64,000 nt of DNA, taken from the NCBI RefSeq assembly GCF_001562275.1, contig NZ_CP014304.1, positions 620,001-684,000 on the forward strand, given 5' to 3'. A program made the translations under genes and the position numbers. Each line of letters opens with the position of its first letter. Position 1 is the stretch's first letter. A model generated the notes under the pieces. That model was given only the letters and a program-made list of their open reading frames with translations. It ran no database searches and was not told where the DNA came from. Source of the DNA: Hymenobacter sp. PAMC 26628. Its GTDB lineage: Bacteria; Bacteroidota; Bacteroidia; Cytophagales; Hymenobacteraceae. Below, one piece after another: positions 34,219 to 43,439 of this stretch.

Positions 34219-35244
34219 ATGGGTTTCTTTAACTTCCTGACCAGCGACATCGCCATCGACCTGGGCACGGCCAACACGCTCATCATCCACAACGACAAAA
34301 TCGTGGTGGACGAGCCGAGCATCATCGCCAAAGACCGCACTACGAATAAGATCATTGCTGTTGGCCGCCAGGCCCAGCAAATGCACGAAAAAACCCACGA
34401 CAACATCAAGACCATTCGCCCACTGAAGGACGGCGTGATTGCCGATTTCCACGCGGCGGAGGAGATGATCAAGGGCCTCATCAAGATGATTGACACGCGC
34501 AAGCGGCTGTTCCAGCCCTCGCACCGCATGGTCATCTGCATCCCGTCGGGCATCACGGAGGTGGAAAAACGCGCCGTGCGTGACTCCGCTGAGCACGCCG
34601 GCGCCAAGGAAGTGTGGATGATTCAGGAGCCCATGGCCGCGGCCATCGGCATCGGCATCGACGTGCACCAGCCCGTGGGCTCGATGATCATCGACATCGG
34701 GGGCGGCACGTCGGAAATTGCCCTGATTGCCCTCTCGGGCATTGTCTGCGACCAGAGCATCAAGACGGCCGGCGACGTGTTCAACCAGGACATTCTGGAT
34801 TACATGCGCCGCCAGCACAACCTGCTCATCGGCGAGCGGTCGGCCGAGCGCATCAAAATTGAGGTCGGCGCCGCGCTTACCGAGCTGGACAACCCGCCAC
34901 CGGACCACGAGGTGCGCGGCCGCGACCTGATGACGGGCATCCCGAAAGTCATCAAGGTGACGTTCTCAGAAATTGCCATTGCGCTGGATAAATCGGTGGC
35001 CAAAATCGAGGAGGCCGTGCTGAAGGCCCTGGAGATTTCGCCACCCGAGCTATCGGCCGACATCTACGAGCACGGCATCCACCTCACCGGCGGCGGGGCC
35101 CTGCTGCGCGGCCTCGACAAGCGCTTGGCCGCCAAAACCAAGCTGCCCATCCACATCGCCGAAGACCCGCTGCGCGCCGTGGTGCGCGGTACTGGCCGGG
35201 CCATCAAGGACATTCAAGCGTTTAAGGGCGTGCTGCTGACGTAA
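34219..35244 (+). CDS. mreB: Rod shape-determining actin homologue MreB
   Basis: This 341-residue ATPase of the actin fold has the phosphate-1 motif IDLGTANTLIIHNDKIVV near residue 14, VGRQAQQMHEKTH, MVICIPSGITEVEKRAV near residue 97, the phosphate-2 motif MIIDIGGGTSEIALIALSG near residue 157, and the adenosine motif GIHLTGGGALLRGLDKRL near residue 290. It polymerises under the membrane and steers cell-wall synthesis with MreC, MreD and PBP2, all encoded directly downstream. An N-terminal amphipathic stretch (MGFFNFLTSD) probably binds membrane. Length normal. Confidence 0.97.
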   Translation: MGFFNFLTSDIAIDLGTANTLIIHNDKIVVDEPSIIAKDRTTNKIIAVGRQAQQMHEKTHDNIKTIRPLKDGVIADFHAAEEMIKGLIKMIDTRKRLFQPSHRMVICIPSGITEVEKRAVRDSAEHAGAKEVWMIQEPMAAAIGIGIDVHQPVGSMIIDIGGGTSEIALIALSGIVCDQSIKTAGDVFNQDILDYMRRQHNLLIGERSAERIKIEVGAALTELDNPPPDHEVRGRDLMTGIPKVIKVTFSEIAIALDKSVAKIEEAVLKALEISPPELSADIYEHGIHLTGGGALLRGLDKRLAAKTKLPIHIAEDPLRAVVRGTGRAIKDIQAFKGVLLT

Positions 35245-35346
35245 GGCATTTAACATTTATCAATTACCATTTAACGCGCGGTGCCCGGCAACCGCTTGGT
35301 TTCCAGGAAGCATATGGCCTGTTAAATGATAGCTGCTAGTTGGTAG

Positions 35347-36285
35347 ATGAAAAACTTGTTTTTGTTTCTGGCGCGGTTTCAGGGGCTTTTGGCGTTTGGG
35401 GTGCTCGAAGTAATTAGCTTGTACTTATTCGTAACCACCAGCTCTTACCAGCGGGCGGCGTTCTTCAACTCGGCCAACGCTTACGCGGGCGTGGTGCTGG
35501 CTCGCCGCACCGAGGTGCTCGACTATTTCCACCTGGGGGCCCTAAATCAGCAGTTACTGGCCGAAAACGCCCGCTTGCGCCAGCAGCTCTACCCACCCGA
35601 CGTGAGCCGGCGCGAGGCTGACTCACTGGCCGTGCCCCCGGCGCCCGGCGACACCCTGCACCGTGTACGCTACGTGCGCCCCGCCCAACGGCCCGATACC
35701 CTGCTGCTGGCCCAACGGCGCCTGGCCGCCCGCGACCCCAACTACCCGCTCATCCCAGCCCGGGTCATTAACAACTCGTTGCGCAGCGTGGACAATTACT
35801 TTACGCTGAACGTGGGGCTGGCCGACGGCGTGCGGCCCGGCCTGGGCGTGCTGGCCGCTACCGGCGTGGTGGGGCGCATCAAGGCTGCCACCGCCCACTA
35901 CGCCACGGCCACCAGCCTGCTGCATTCCAAAACCAGCGTGTCGGCCAAAATCAAGCGCGACAACACCTTCGGCAGCGTGCACTGGCCCGGCGACGACCCC
36001 ACCCAGGCGCTGCTCGACGACATTCCGCGCCAGAATAAGCTGGTGGTGGGCGACACCGTGGTGACGAGCGGCTACAACGCTATTTTCCCGGAGGGCGTGT
36101 TCATCGGTACCGTGGCCTCGTTTGTGAAGGAGCCGGACAAAAACTTTTGGACGGTGCACCTGCGCCTGGGCCCAGATTTCACCAACCTGACCTACGTGTA
36201 CGTGGTGACGAACCGCACGCGCCCCGAGCGCGACACCGTGGAGGCCCGCGCCCTGCCGCCGGTCGGAAAGGGGGGGCGGCGATGA
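35347..36285 (+). CDS. mreC: Rod shape-determining protein MreC
   Basis: This 312-residue protein has one N-terminal membrane helix (LLAFGVLEVISLYLFVTT), a short coiled coil (YFHLGALNQQLLAENARLRQ) and a periplasmic beta-domain with ARVINNSLRSVDNYFTLNVG, GVRPGLGVLAATGVVGRIKA and GDTVVTSGYNAIFPEGVFIG. MreC links cytoplasmic MreB to PBP2. It lies about 100 bp after mreB, a gap holding an AT-rich segment with the short mirror CATTTAAC/GTTAAATG. Its stop overlaps the mreD start (ATGA). Confidence 0.93.
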   Translation: MKNLFLFLARFQGLLAFGVLEVISLYLFVTTSSYQRAAFFNSANAYAGVVLARRTEVLDYFHLGALNQQLLAENARLRQQLYPPDVSRREADSLAVPPAPGDTLHRVRYVRPAQRPDTLLLAQRRLAARDPNYPLIPARVINNSLRSVDNYFTLNVGLADGVRPGLGVLAATGVVGRIKAATAHYATATSLLHSKTSVSAKIKRDNTFGSVHWPGDDPTQALLDDIPRQNKLVVGDTVVTSGYNAIFPEGVFIGTVASFVKEPDKNFWTVHLRLGPDFTNLTYVYVVTNRTRPERDTVEARALPPVGKGGRR

Positions 36286-36809
36286 AAACAGTGGGCCTTT
36301 TGCTTCGGCAGGCGTTGCGCTACGTAGTATACACGCTGGTGCACGTGTTCATTATCAGCCGCTTAGTGCTCTTCGATGCGGGCTGGTGCTTCTTCTACCT
36401 GGGCTTCGTGCTGTTTCTGCCGCTGGGCACGCCGGTGGTGGTGCAGCTGCTGCTGGCCTTTGGCATGGGCCTGACGATGGACATTTTCTACGACACTGGG
36501 GGCCTGCACGCGGCGGCCGCGGTGCTGCTGGCTTTTGTGCGGCCGGCAGTGCTGCGCTTGCTGCGCCCGCGCGACGGCTACGACGCCGCCGACGCTGTGA
36601 ACGTGCACTTTATGGGCCCCGCGTGGTTCCTTACCTACCTGGGCGTGCTGGTGCTGGTGCACCACCTGGCGTTTTTCCTGCTGGAGCTGGGTAGTTTCCG
36701 GCACTTCGGCTTCACGCTGGAGAAAGTAGGGGCCAGCTGTGCCTTCACGTGCGTGGCACTGCTGATTGTGCAACTGCTGTTTTTTCCGGTGCGGCGCAGC
36801 CGGCAATAG
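36282..36809 (+). CDS. mreD: Rod shape-determining membrane protein MreD
   Basis: This 175-residue integral membrane protein has about five helices, with the conserved FGMGLTMDIFYDTGGLHAAA near residue 62 and FLTYLGVLVLVHHLAFFLLE near residue 115. It is part of the MreBCD elongation complex. The ATG at 36282 overlaps the mreC stop by 4 bp, so the two are coupled; the upstream in-frame extension to 36147 lies inside mreC and is rejected. Confidence 0.9.
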   Translation: MKTVGLLLRQALRYVVYTLVHVFIISRLVLFDAGWCFFYLGFVLFLPLGTPVVVQLLLAFGMGLTMDIFYDTGGLHAAAAVLLAFVRPAVLRLLRPRDGYDAADAVNVHFMGPAWFLTYLGVLVLVHHLAFFLLELGSFRHFGFTLEKVGASCAFTCVALLIVQLLFFPVRRSRQ

Positions 36810-36865
36810 GCCGGGGCCCTAAATTAAGCTGGGTAGGGGCCCCGGTTAGGGTGTAACTTTATATT

Positions 36866-38701
36866 ATGCAATACCTGGAAGGCCGGCGATACGTGGTGCA
36901 AGGCATATTTCTACTCGTGGGGCTGGTGTTTGCCACGCGGCTCTTTTTCATGCAGGTGCTTGACGGTACCTATAAGCTGGCAGCCGACCGAAATACCTTG
37001 CAGCGCTTGGTGCAGGTGCCCTACCGGGGCCTGATTTACGACCGCAAAAACCAGCTGCTCGTCACCAACACGCCCGTGTACGACCTGCTAGTGGTGCCCC
37101 GCGAAGTCAAAGGCCTTGACTCGGCCCGCTTCTGCCAACTGCTGCAAATTCCGCTCGAAACCCTGCGCGAGGGCTTGAAAGCCGCCCGGAAATATTCGCG
37201 TACCAAGCCCTCGCCGCTGGTGCAAAACCTGAGCCTGGCCGAACGAGCCGCCATTCAGGACAACCTGATTGACTTCCCAGGCTTCCGCACCCAGGCGCGC
37301 ATGGCGCGGGCCTACCGTACGCCCAACCTGGCCCACGCCCTGGGCTACGTGGGGCCCATCACGCCCAAGCTGCTGGAACTGCCCAAGTACGGGCGCTACG
37401 GCGCGGGCGAAAACGTGGGCATTGCGGGCCTGGAGTCGTATTATGAACCCACGCTGATGGGCCGCCGCGGCGTGCAGTTCAAAATGGTGAACGTGCGCGG
37501 CGTGGAAAAGGGGGCGTTCCGAGACGGCGAGTTCGATACGCTCTCGGTGGCCGGGCAGGACTTGCACTTGAGCATCGACGCCGAGCTCCAGGCCTACGGC
37601 GAGGAGCTGCTGGCCGGGCGGCGCGGCTCCATCGTGGCCATCGACCCCAAGACGGGCGAGATTCTGTGCTTCGTGTCGGCGCCGCACTACACGCCCGAAA
37701 CCCTCACCGGCAAGGGCATGGGCAACCGCTACATGGACCTGCTGCGCAACCCCGACCGGCCGCTGTTCGACCGGCCCCTGATGGCCACCTACCCGCCAGG
37801 CTCAGTTTTTAAGCTCGTGAACGAGCTGGTGGCCTTGCAGTTGGGTGTCGTCACGCCCGGCACGGGCTTCGCCTGCGACCAGCGGCTGGTGCACTGCACC
37901 CACCAGCACGAGTACCCGGCCAACGTGAGCATCGCCATCAAAAACAGCTGCAACCCGTACTTCTACCAAGTGATGCGGGCGGCGGTGGTGCGGGGCCAGT
38001 CCAGCAACAAGTTCGAGGACGCCCGCCTGGGCCTGGCCCAGTGGCAGAAAATGGTGAAGACCTTCGGGCTGGGCGAGAAGCTGGGCGTGGACATGAGCCA
38101 GGAAAAGCGGGGCCTCATCCCGTCGCCCGACTTCTACGACAAGCTGCGCGGCTACCACCACTGGAACTTCAAAACCGTGTACTCGCTGTCCATCGGCCAG
38201 GGCGAAATCGGCATTACGGGCCTGCAAATGGCCAACGTGCTGGCTACCATTGCCAACCACGGCTACTACTACACGCCGCACTTTGTGAAGGGCATCGGCA
38301 GCGCGGGGCCCCTGGCTAAGTACCGCGAGCGGCATTACACGGCCGTGGACACGGCGTACTTCAAGTACATCATCCCCGGGATGCAGGAAGTGGTGGATGG
38401 CCGCGGCGGCACCGGCAGCCTGGCGTCGCTGCGCGAGTTTGGTATTTCAGTAGCGGGCAAAACCGGCACCGTGCAAAACCCCCACGGTTTCGACCACGCC
38501 ACGTTCGCCGCCTTTGCCCCGGCCAACGACCCCAAAATTGCCATTGCCGTGTTCATCGAGAACAGCGGCTTCGGCGGCAGCAGCGCCGCCCCGGCTGCCG
38601 GCCTAATGATTGAAAAGTACCTGCGCGGCCACGTGGTGGGCTACCACAAGCGCATGGAAGACTGGATTAAGTACGGCAACCTTACGACTCACCTGCACTA
38701 G
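36866..38701 (+). CDS. mrdA: Penicillin-binding protein 2
   Basis: This 611-residue class B peptidoglycan transpeptidase has one N-terminal helix (GIFLLVGLVFATRLFFMQVL) and a dimerisation/pedestal region with YRGLIYDRKNQLLVTNTPVY. In the transpeptidase domain the SxxK motif with nucleophile Ser313 is in YPPGSVFKLVNEL, SxN is in AIKNSCNPYFYQ and KTG is in SVAGKTGTVQNPHG (Lys532). It makes side-wall cross-links with RodA. It closes the mreBCD cluster; rodA, which usually follows, is absent because the convergent nuoN comes next. Confidence 0.95.
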   Translation: MQYLEGRRYVVQGIFLLVGLVFATRLFFMQVLDGTYKLAADRNTLQRLVQVPYRGLIYDRKNQLLVTNTPVYDLLVVPREVKGLDSARFCQLLQIPLETLREGLKAARKYSRTKPSPLVQNLSLAERAAIQDNLIDFPGFRTQARMARAYRTPNLAHALGYVGPITPKLLELPKYGRYGAGENVGIAGLESYYEPTLMGRRGVQFKMVNVRGVEKGAFRDGEFDTLSVAGQDLHLSIDAELQAYGEELLAGRRGSIVAIDPKTGEILCFVSAPHYTPETLTGKGMGNRYMDLLRNPDRPLFDRPLMATYPPGSVFKLVNELVALQLGVVTPGTGFACDQRLVHCTHQHEYPANVSIAIKNSCNPYFYQVMRAAVVRGQSSNKFEDARLGLAQWQKMVKTFGLGEKLGVDMSQEKRGLIPSPDFYDKLRGYHHWNFKTVYSLSIGQGEIGITGLQMANVLATIANHGYYYTPHFVKGIGSAGPLAKYRERHYTAVDTAYFKYIIPGMQEVVDGRGGTGSLASLREFGISVAGKTGTVQNPHGFDHATFAAFAPANDPKIAIAVFIENSGFGGSSAAPAAGLMIEKYLRGHVVGYHKRMEDWIKYGNLTTHLH

Positions 38702-38744
38702 CTGGTAGGGCAATAGGATTTGCGGAAGCGCTAGTGTTGTCTTA

Positions 38745-38779
38745 AAAAAAAGGCCACCCGGGTTGGGTAGCCTTTTCTT
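38745..38779. terminator. Bidirectional terminator between mrdA and nuoN
   Basis: AAAAGGC with CACCC pairs with GGGTAGCCTTTT, with an A-run on the left and TTTTCTTTTA on the right, so it can end transcription from both the plus-strand mrdA and the minus-strand nuoN, which converge here. Confidence 0.75.
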
Positions 38780-38798
38780 TTATAGTCAGGGCAATGCC

Positions 38799-40202
38799 TT
38801 ACAAAATGCCGCTCAGCAAACCCGGCAGGATTCCTAGCGCGATGGTCAACAGCGCAAGCAAGCCCAGCGTGAAGGATTGTAAGCCGTCGACCGGTACGGC
38901 GTCGGCCGTGGGGCCCTCGGCGGGGCGCAGGTACATGGCAATGATGGGGCGCAGGTAGTAATAGATGCCCACCATGCTCATGATTACGGCGAAGACGACG
39001 AGGCCAATGTGGCCCTGACCGACGGCGGCGGTAAGCAGGAAAAATTTGCCGAAAAAGCCGCCCGTGAGCGGAATGCCGGCCAGCGAAAGCATGGCCACGG
39101 TCATCACAAAGGCCAGCAGCGGGTTGGTTTTGCCCAGGCCGTTCAGGCCGGCGTAGTCGTCGCGCTGGCGGTGGTCGGCCACTAGCTTCAGCACGCCGAA
39201 GGCAGCCACGGTGGCGATGGAGTAGGCGAGGGAATAGAAGAAAATACCGTTGGCGGCGGGGCCCGTGAGGCTGCCGTTGCCCGCTACCAGGCCGATGAGC
39301 AGGTAGCCGGCGTGGCTCACGCTGGAGTAGGCCAGCATGCGCTTGGTGGTGGTTTGGGCGGCGGCGCCCACGTTGCCAAGCAGCAGCGTGAGGGCGCACA
39401 TGGCTTGGATGGTGGGGGCCCAAAAGCCCTGTGCGGCCGGCAGGGCCACGGCCAGCAGCTTCAGAAAGGCCGCGAAGCCGGCCGTTTTCACCACCGTGCT
39501 CATGAAGGCGGTGAAGAATGTGGGCGTGCCTTCGTACACGTCGGGCGTCCAGAAGTGAAAGGGCGCGGCCGATACCTTGAAGCCGATGCCAATGATCATC
39601 AGCAGGATGCCGATGTAGAGCATGGGCAGCAGGCTGGCGTTGGCGGGGGCGGCCACGGCGGTAGCAATTTGCGAGAGGGCGAAGGTGCCGGTGGCGCCGT
39701 AGAGCAGCGCAATGCCGAAAAGCAAAATGCCGGTGGCGAAGGCCCCCATTAGGAAATACTTGAGGGCGGCTTCGTTCGAGCGGGAGTCGCGCTTGCTGGC
39801 GCCGGCCAGCACGTACATGCTGATGCTCAGGATTTCAATGCCCACGAACAGCATCAGCAGGTGGTCGTAGCCAATCATCATGATGGCCCCCACGAGCGAG
39901 AACAGCAGCAGCGCGTAGTACTCGGCCAGGTTGGGCTCGTGGGCCACCACGTAGCTGCGCGAGAAGGGCAGCAGCAGCAGGGCGGTGAGCACCACGATGC
40001 CCGTGAAAGCCACCGTGTAGTGGTCCACGGTCAGCATCTGGTTGAAGAACGACTGCGGCGCGTGGTTCCAGTCGGCCAGGTTGGCTCCGAACACGGCCAG
40101 TAGCACCAGCAGCACGCCGGGCAGTAGCACCTTGTTTGAGCGCAAAAAGCCCAGAAACAGCTGGACGATGCCGAAGATGGAAAGGAGGATGATGGAGGTC
40201 AT
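38799..40202 (-). CDS. nuoN: NADH-quinone oxidoreductase subunit N
   Basis: This 467-residue antiporter-like membrane subunit of complex I has about fourteen helices. Conserved positions include MLFVGIEILSISMYVLAG (the essential Glu) near residue 117, EAALKYFLMGAFATGILLFG (Lys) near residue 144, IGFKVSAAPFHFWTPDVYEG near residue 207 and KRMLAYSSVSHAGYLLIGLV near residue 287. It pumps protons. It lies 99 bp after nuoM, separated by a palindromic repeat, and is the last gene of the unit. Confidence 0.95.
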   Translation of the reverse strand: MTSIILLSIFGIVQLFLGFLRSNKVLLPGVLLVLLAVFGANLADWNHAPQSFFNQMLTVDHYTVAFTGIVVLTALLLLPFSRSYVVAHEPNLAEYYALLLFSLVGAIMMIGYDHLLMLFVGIEILSISMYVLAGASKRDSRSNEAALKYFLMGAFATGILLFGIALLYGATGTFALSQIATAVAAPANASLLPMLYIGILLMIIGIGFKVSAAPFHFWTPDVYEGTPTFFTAFMSTVVKTAGFAAFLKLLAVALPAAQGFWAPTIQAMCALTLLLGNVGAAAQTTTKRMLAYSSVSHAGYLLIGLVAGNGSLTGPAANGIFFYSLAYSIATVAAFGVLKLVADHRQRDDYAGLNGLGKTNPLLAFVMTVAMLSLAGIPLTGGFFGKFFLLTAAVGQGHIGLVVFAVIMSMVGIYYYLRPIIAMYLRPAEGPTADAVPVDGLQSFTLGLLALLTIALGILPGLLSGIL

Positions 40203-40214
40203 AGGGTAGGAAAC

Positions 40215-40293
40215 GTCATTCCGAACGCAGTGAGGAATCTGGGCAAACCGCTGGCAGTGCCGAACCCAGATTCCTCACTGCGTTCGGAATGAC
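40215..40293. repeat. Palindromic intergenic repeat, copy 3 (between nuoM and nuoN)
   Basis: A perfect 29-bp inverted repeat: GTCATTCCGAACGCAGTGAG continuing to GAATCTGGG (40215-40243), mirrored at 40265-40293, with a 21-bp loop. The arm follows the same pattern as copies 1 and 2 (TCAT, then GA, CGCAG, GA and AT), but the loop differs. It sits inside an operon and so does not simply end transcription. Confidence 0.9.
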
Positions 40294-40301
40294 AAGGAGA
40301 T

Positions 40302-41768
40302 TTACCGCCCAACGGCGGACAAAATGCTGCTGACGGCCGGCTCGGACAAGTGCAGGAACGTGCCGGGCAACAAGCCTAGCCAGAATACCAGCACAATCAG
40401 CGGCACGAACACGGCCAGCTCGCCGCCGGTGAGGTCGGTGATGGTGGCGGAAAACGACGAGTCGGGTCCCAGCATGGTGCGCTGAAACAAGCGCAGCAGG
40501 TACACCGCCGAGAAGATGATGGTGAGGCCGGCCACCGCGCCCACCCAGGCCGAGTACTGGTAGATGCCGGCCAGCAGCAGGAACTCGCCCACGAAGCCGC
40601 CCGTGAGGGGCAGGGCCACGGTGCTGAGCAGCATCACTAGAAAGCAGACCGATAGCAATGGCGTGCGGCGGGTGAGGCCCCCGAGGTCGGGCAGCAGGCG
40701 GGTGCCGGTGCGGCGCTCAATGGCGTCGGCCACGAAGAACATGCCCACCACGTTCACGCCGTGGGCCAGCATTTGCACCACGGCGCCTTGCAGGCCGATT
40801 TGGGTGAGCGAGAACACGCCGGCCGCCATCAGGCCCACGTGCGAGAGCGACGAATAGGCAATGAGGCGTTTCATGTCGCGCTGCCGAATGGCGATGAGGG
40901 CCCCGTAGATAACCCCGATGACGGCTAAGATGATGACTGGCTTCTGCCACTGGCTGACGCCGAGCGGTACCACCGGCAGCAGCCAGCGCAGCGTGCCGTA
41001 GATGCCCATTTTCAACATGATGCCCGAGAGCAGCATGGTGGCCGGGGCGGGGGCCTCGGTGTAAGTATCGGGCTGCCAGGTGTGGAAGGGGAAGATGGGC
41101 ATTTTCACGGCGAAGGCCGCGAAAATCAGCCAGAACAACCACGACTGCTCGCCGGCGCTCAGCTTCAGCTTGTAGAACGCCGACAGCTCGGAGGAATGAG
41201 CGGCGAGGCTGCCGGCGGCGGGGCCGGTTTGCAGGTACAAGTACACGAAGCCGGCCAGCATCAGCAGCGAGCCGACGACGGTGTAGAGGAAAAACTTGAG
41301 CGTAACGGCGATGCGCCGCTCGCCTCCCCAGGCCCCGGCCAGGAAATAAATCGGGATGAGCGCCACTTCCCAAAAGAAGTAGAACAGAAAGGCATCCAGC
41401 GACATAAACACGCCGAGCAGCCCGGTTTGCATGAACAGCACCAGGGCGTAGAAAGCCGAGGGGTTTTCGTAGTTGTGCCGAAATGCGGCTAGCAAAATGA
41501 GGGGCACCAGGAAGGTGGTGAGCAGCACCAGCAGCAGGCTGAGGCCGTCGAGCCCGATATGAAAATTAATGCCAGTTGACTGCACCCAGGCGTAATCGAG
41601 GTTGTAGGCGGAAGAGCCGTGGCGGGTGAAATCGACGGCTACAAAGGCGGCCAGGGCAAATTCGACCAAGGCAGCTCCCAGGGCCAGGGCCCGGGCGGTG
41701 GCCCCTTTGGTGAAGTGGAGCAGCAGCGCGGCGGCCAGGGGGAGAAAAAGCAGTACAGCAGTCAGCAT
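40302..41768 (-). CDS. nuoM: NADH-quinone oxidoreductase subunit M
   Basis: This 488-residue antiporter-like proton-pumping subunit has about fourteen helices. Conserved features are YFFWEVALIPIYFLAGAWGG (essential Glu) near residue 130, LFWLIFAAFAVKMPIFPFHT followed by WQPD near residue 212 (essential Lys), and IAYSSLSHVGLMAAGVFSL near residue 306. The first gene of a two-gene unit with nuoN. The region upstream is the divergent mnmH gene, so nuoL and the other complex I genes must lie elsewhere. Confidence 0.95.
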   Translation of the reverse strand: MLTAVLLFLPLAAALLLHFTKGATARALALGAALVEFALAAFVAVDFTRHGSSAYNLDYAWVQSTGINFHIGLDGLSLLLVLLTTFLVPLILLAAFRHNYENPSAFYALVLFMQTGLLGVFMSLDAFLFYFFWEVALIPIYFLAGAWGGERRIAVTLKFFLYTVVGSLLMLAGFVYLYLQTGPAAGSLAAHSSELSAFYKLKLSAGEQSWLFWLIFAAFAVKMPIFPFHTWQPDTYTEAPAPATMLLSGIMLKMGIYGTLRWLLPVVPLGVSQWQKPVIILAVIGVIYGALIAIRQRDMKRLIAYSSLSHVGLMAAGVFSLTQIGLQGAVVQMLAHGVNVVGMFFVADAIERRTGTRLLPDLGGLTRRTPLLSVCFLVMLLSTVALPLTGGFVGEFLLLAGIYQYSAWVGAVAGLTIIFSAVYLLRLFQRTMLGPDSSFSATITDLTGGELAVFVPLIVLVFWLGLLPGTFLHLSEPAVSSILSAVGR

Positions 41769-41946
41769 TGGCAGGGCAGAAGGGCAGCGGCGGCTCCCAA
41801 ACCGGGCCGCGAATTGCGTGCAAACTTACGCATTGCCAGATAAGAGCGCACACCTCCAAACTTTGAGCGGCCAACTTTGTGCGGGGGCGGGAGTAATTTC
41901 GCCCCACTGGCCCCGCTCGTTGGCGGGGCCCTTTGCCCGAACCCGT

Positions 41947-42987
41947 ATGGCCCGCAGCCCCATTGCCGATTTTTTGACGGCCCCGGCCACCGTGCCCATC
42001 CTCGACGTGCGGGCCCCGGCCGAGTACGCCCAAGGCCACATCCCGGGGGCCCTGAGCCTGCCGCTGTTCTCCAACGACGAGCGCGCCCGCATCGGCACTA
42101 CGTATAAGCAAGTGAACCCCGACAAGGCCGTGCTGCTGGGCCTCGATTTTTTTGGGCCCAAGTTGCGCACCTTGGTGGAGCAGGCCAAGCAGCTGGCCCC
42201 CAGCCAGGCCGTGCGCCTGCACTGCTGGCGTGGCGGCATGCGCAGCGGCGCTGTGCAGTGGCTGCTGGAGTTGGCCGGTTTCCAGGTGAACCTGCTCGAC
42301 CACGGCTACAAGGACTACCGCCGCTGGGCGGGGGCCGAGTTTGCTCGGCTGCGGCCCTTGTACATCGTGGGCGGCTACACCGGCAGTGGCAAAACCGAGG
42401 TGCTGCACGCGCTGGCCGCCCAGGGCCAGCCGGTGCTCGACCTGGAGGGCCTGGCCCACCACAAAGGCTCGTCGTTCGGCAGCCTGGGGCAGCCGGCCCA
42501 GCCCACGCAGGAGCAGTTTGAAAATAACCTGGCCGCCGCCCTGGGGGCCCTGCCCGCCGATCAGCCGGTGTGGGTGGAGGACGAAAGCCGCTCCATTGGC
42601 AGCCTGCACATCCCCACGCCGCTCTTCGACCAGATGCAGGCGGCGCCGCTGCTGGCCCTCGACGTGCCCCGCGCCGCCCGCGTGCCCAAGCTGGCCCTGG
42701 AGTACGGCCGCCACGACGCCGGGGCCCTGGCCAGCGCCATCCTGCGCCTACGCAAGCGCCTCGGCGGCCTCGTGACCAAGGAGGCCCTGGCCGCCATCGC
42801 CGACAACGACATGAACACAATGGTGGACCTCGTGCTGACTTACTACGACAAAACTTACGCCCACACCATGGCCAGCGCCCCTACCGGTCGCCTCACCGTG
42901 CCCGTGCCGGCGGTGGACACCGACGGCGTAGCCAACGCAGCACTGGTGCTGGCTGCCGCCGCTACGCTCCCCCAAACGGTCTTGTAA
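41947..42987 (+). CDS. mnmH: tRNA 2-selenouridine/geranyl-2-thiouridine synthase
   Basis: This 346-residue enzyme has an N-terminal rhodanese domain (ILDVRAPAEYAQGHIPGALS near residue 18, catalytic Cys93 in LHCWRGGMRSG) and a C-terminal P-loop domain (YIVGGYTGSGKTEVLHAL near residue 140). It replaces sulfur with selenium at wobble uridine of tRNAs for Lys, Glu and Gln, using selenophosphate from SelD, whose gene follows 450 bp downstream. Length is typical for MnmH/SelU. It diverges from nuoM. Confidence 0.95.
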   Translation: MARSPIADFLTAPATVPILDVRAPAEYAQGHIPGALSLPLFSNDERARIGTTYKQVNPDKAVLLGLDFFGPKLRTLVEQAKQLAPSQAVRLHCWRGGMRSGAVQWLLELAGFQVNLLDHGYKDYRRWAGAEFARLRPLYIVGGYTGSGKTEVLHALAAQGQPVLDLEGLAHHKGSSFGSLGQPAQPTQEQFENNLAAALGALPADQPVWVEDESRSIGSLHIPTPLFDQMQAAPLLALDVPRAARVPKLALEYGRHDAGALASAILRLRKRLGGLVTKEALAAIADNDMNTMVDLVLTYYDKTYAHTMASAPTGRLTVPVPAVDTDGVANAALVLAAAATLPQTVL

Positions 42988-42989
42988 GT

Positions 42990-43382
42990 ATGCTGGCTCC
43001 CAAGCTACGTGTGGCCCGGCCCACCAACGACCTGGCCGCGCTGGTGCATTTTTACTGCGAAGGCCTGGGCCTCGAACGCCTGGCCGACTTCACCGCGCAC
43101 CACGGCTTCGACGGCGTGATGCTGGGCCACCCCGGGGCCCCGTACCACCTGGAGTTCACCCGCGAGGACGGGCAACTGGTGGCGCCCGCGCCCACGGCCG
43201 AGCACTTGCTGGTGTTTTATTTCCCCGACGCCGCGGCGTGGCAGGTGGCCGTGGCCCGGCTCGAAGCGGCCGGCTACGCCGCTGTGCCGGCCCACAACCC
43301 GTATTGGGATGCGCACGGCCGCACTTTTGCCGATCCCGACGGCTACCACGTGGTGTTGCAGCAAGCCGCTTGGGCCCTGTAA
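42990..43382 (+). CDS. VOC-superfamily (glyoxalase/bleomycin-resistance fold) protein
   Basis: This 130-residue single-domain protein has paired beta-alpha-beta-beta-beta units: RVARPTNDLAALVHFYCEGL, GFDGVMLGHPGAPYHLEFTR, then LLVFYFPDAAAWQVAVARLE and GRTFADPDGYHVVLQQA. Potential metal ligands are His near residue 54 (YHLEF) and the later acidic FADPDGY segment. It lies 2 bp after mnmH and 57 bp before selD, so the three are probably co-transcribed. A link to selenium metabolism is only inferred from position; substrate unknown. Confidence 0.8.
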   Translation: MLAPKLRVARPTNDLAALVHFYCEGLGLERLADFTAHHGFDGVMLGHPGAPYHLEFTREDGQLVAPAPTAEHLLVFYFPDAAAWQVAVARLEAAGYAAVPAHNPYWDAHGRTFADPDGYHVVLQQAAWAL

Positions 43383-43439
43383 TTAATAGTTATTCACATT
43401 GCGTTGTTAACACTGGTTGATAACCAAGCCTTGCTGATC

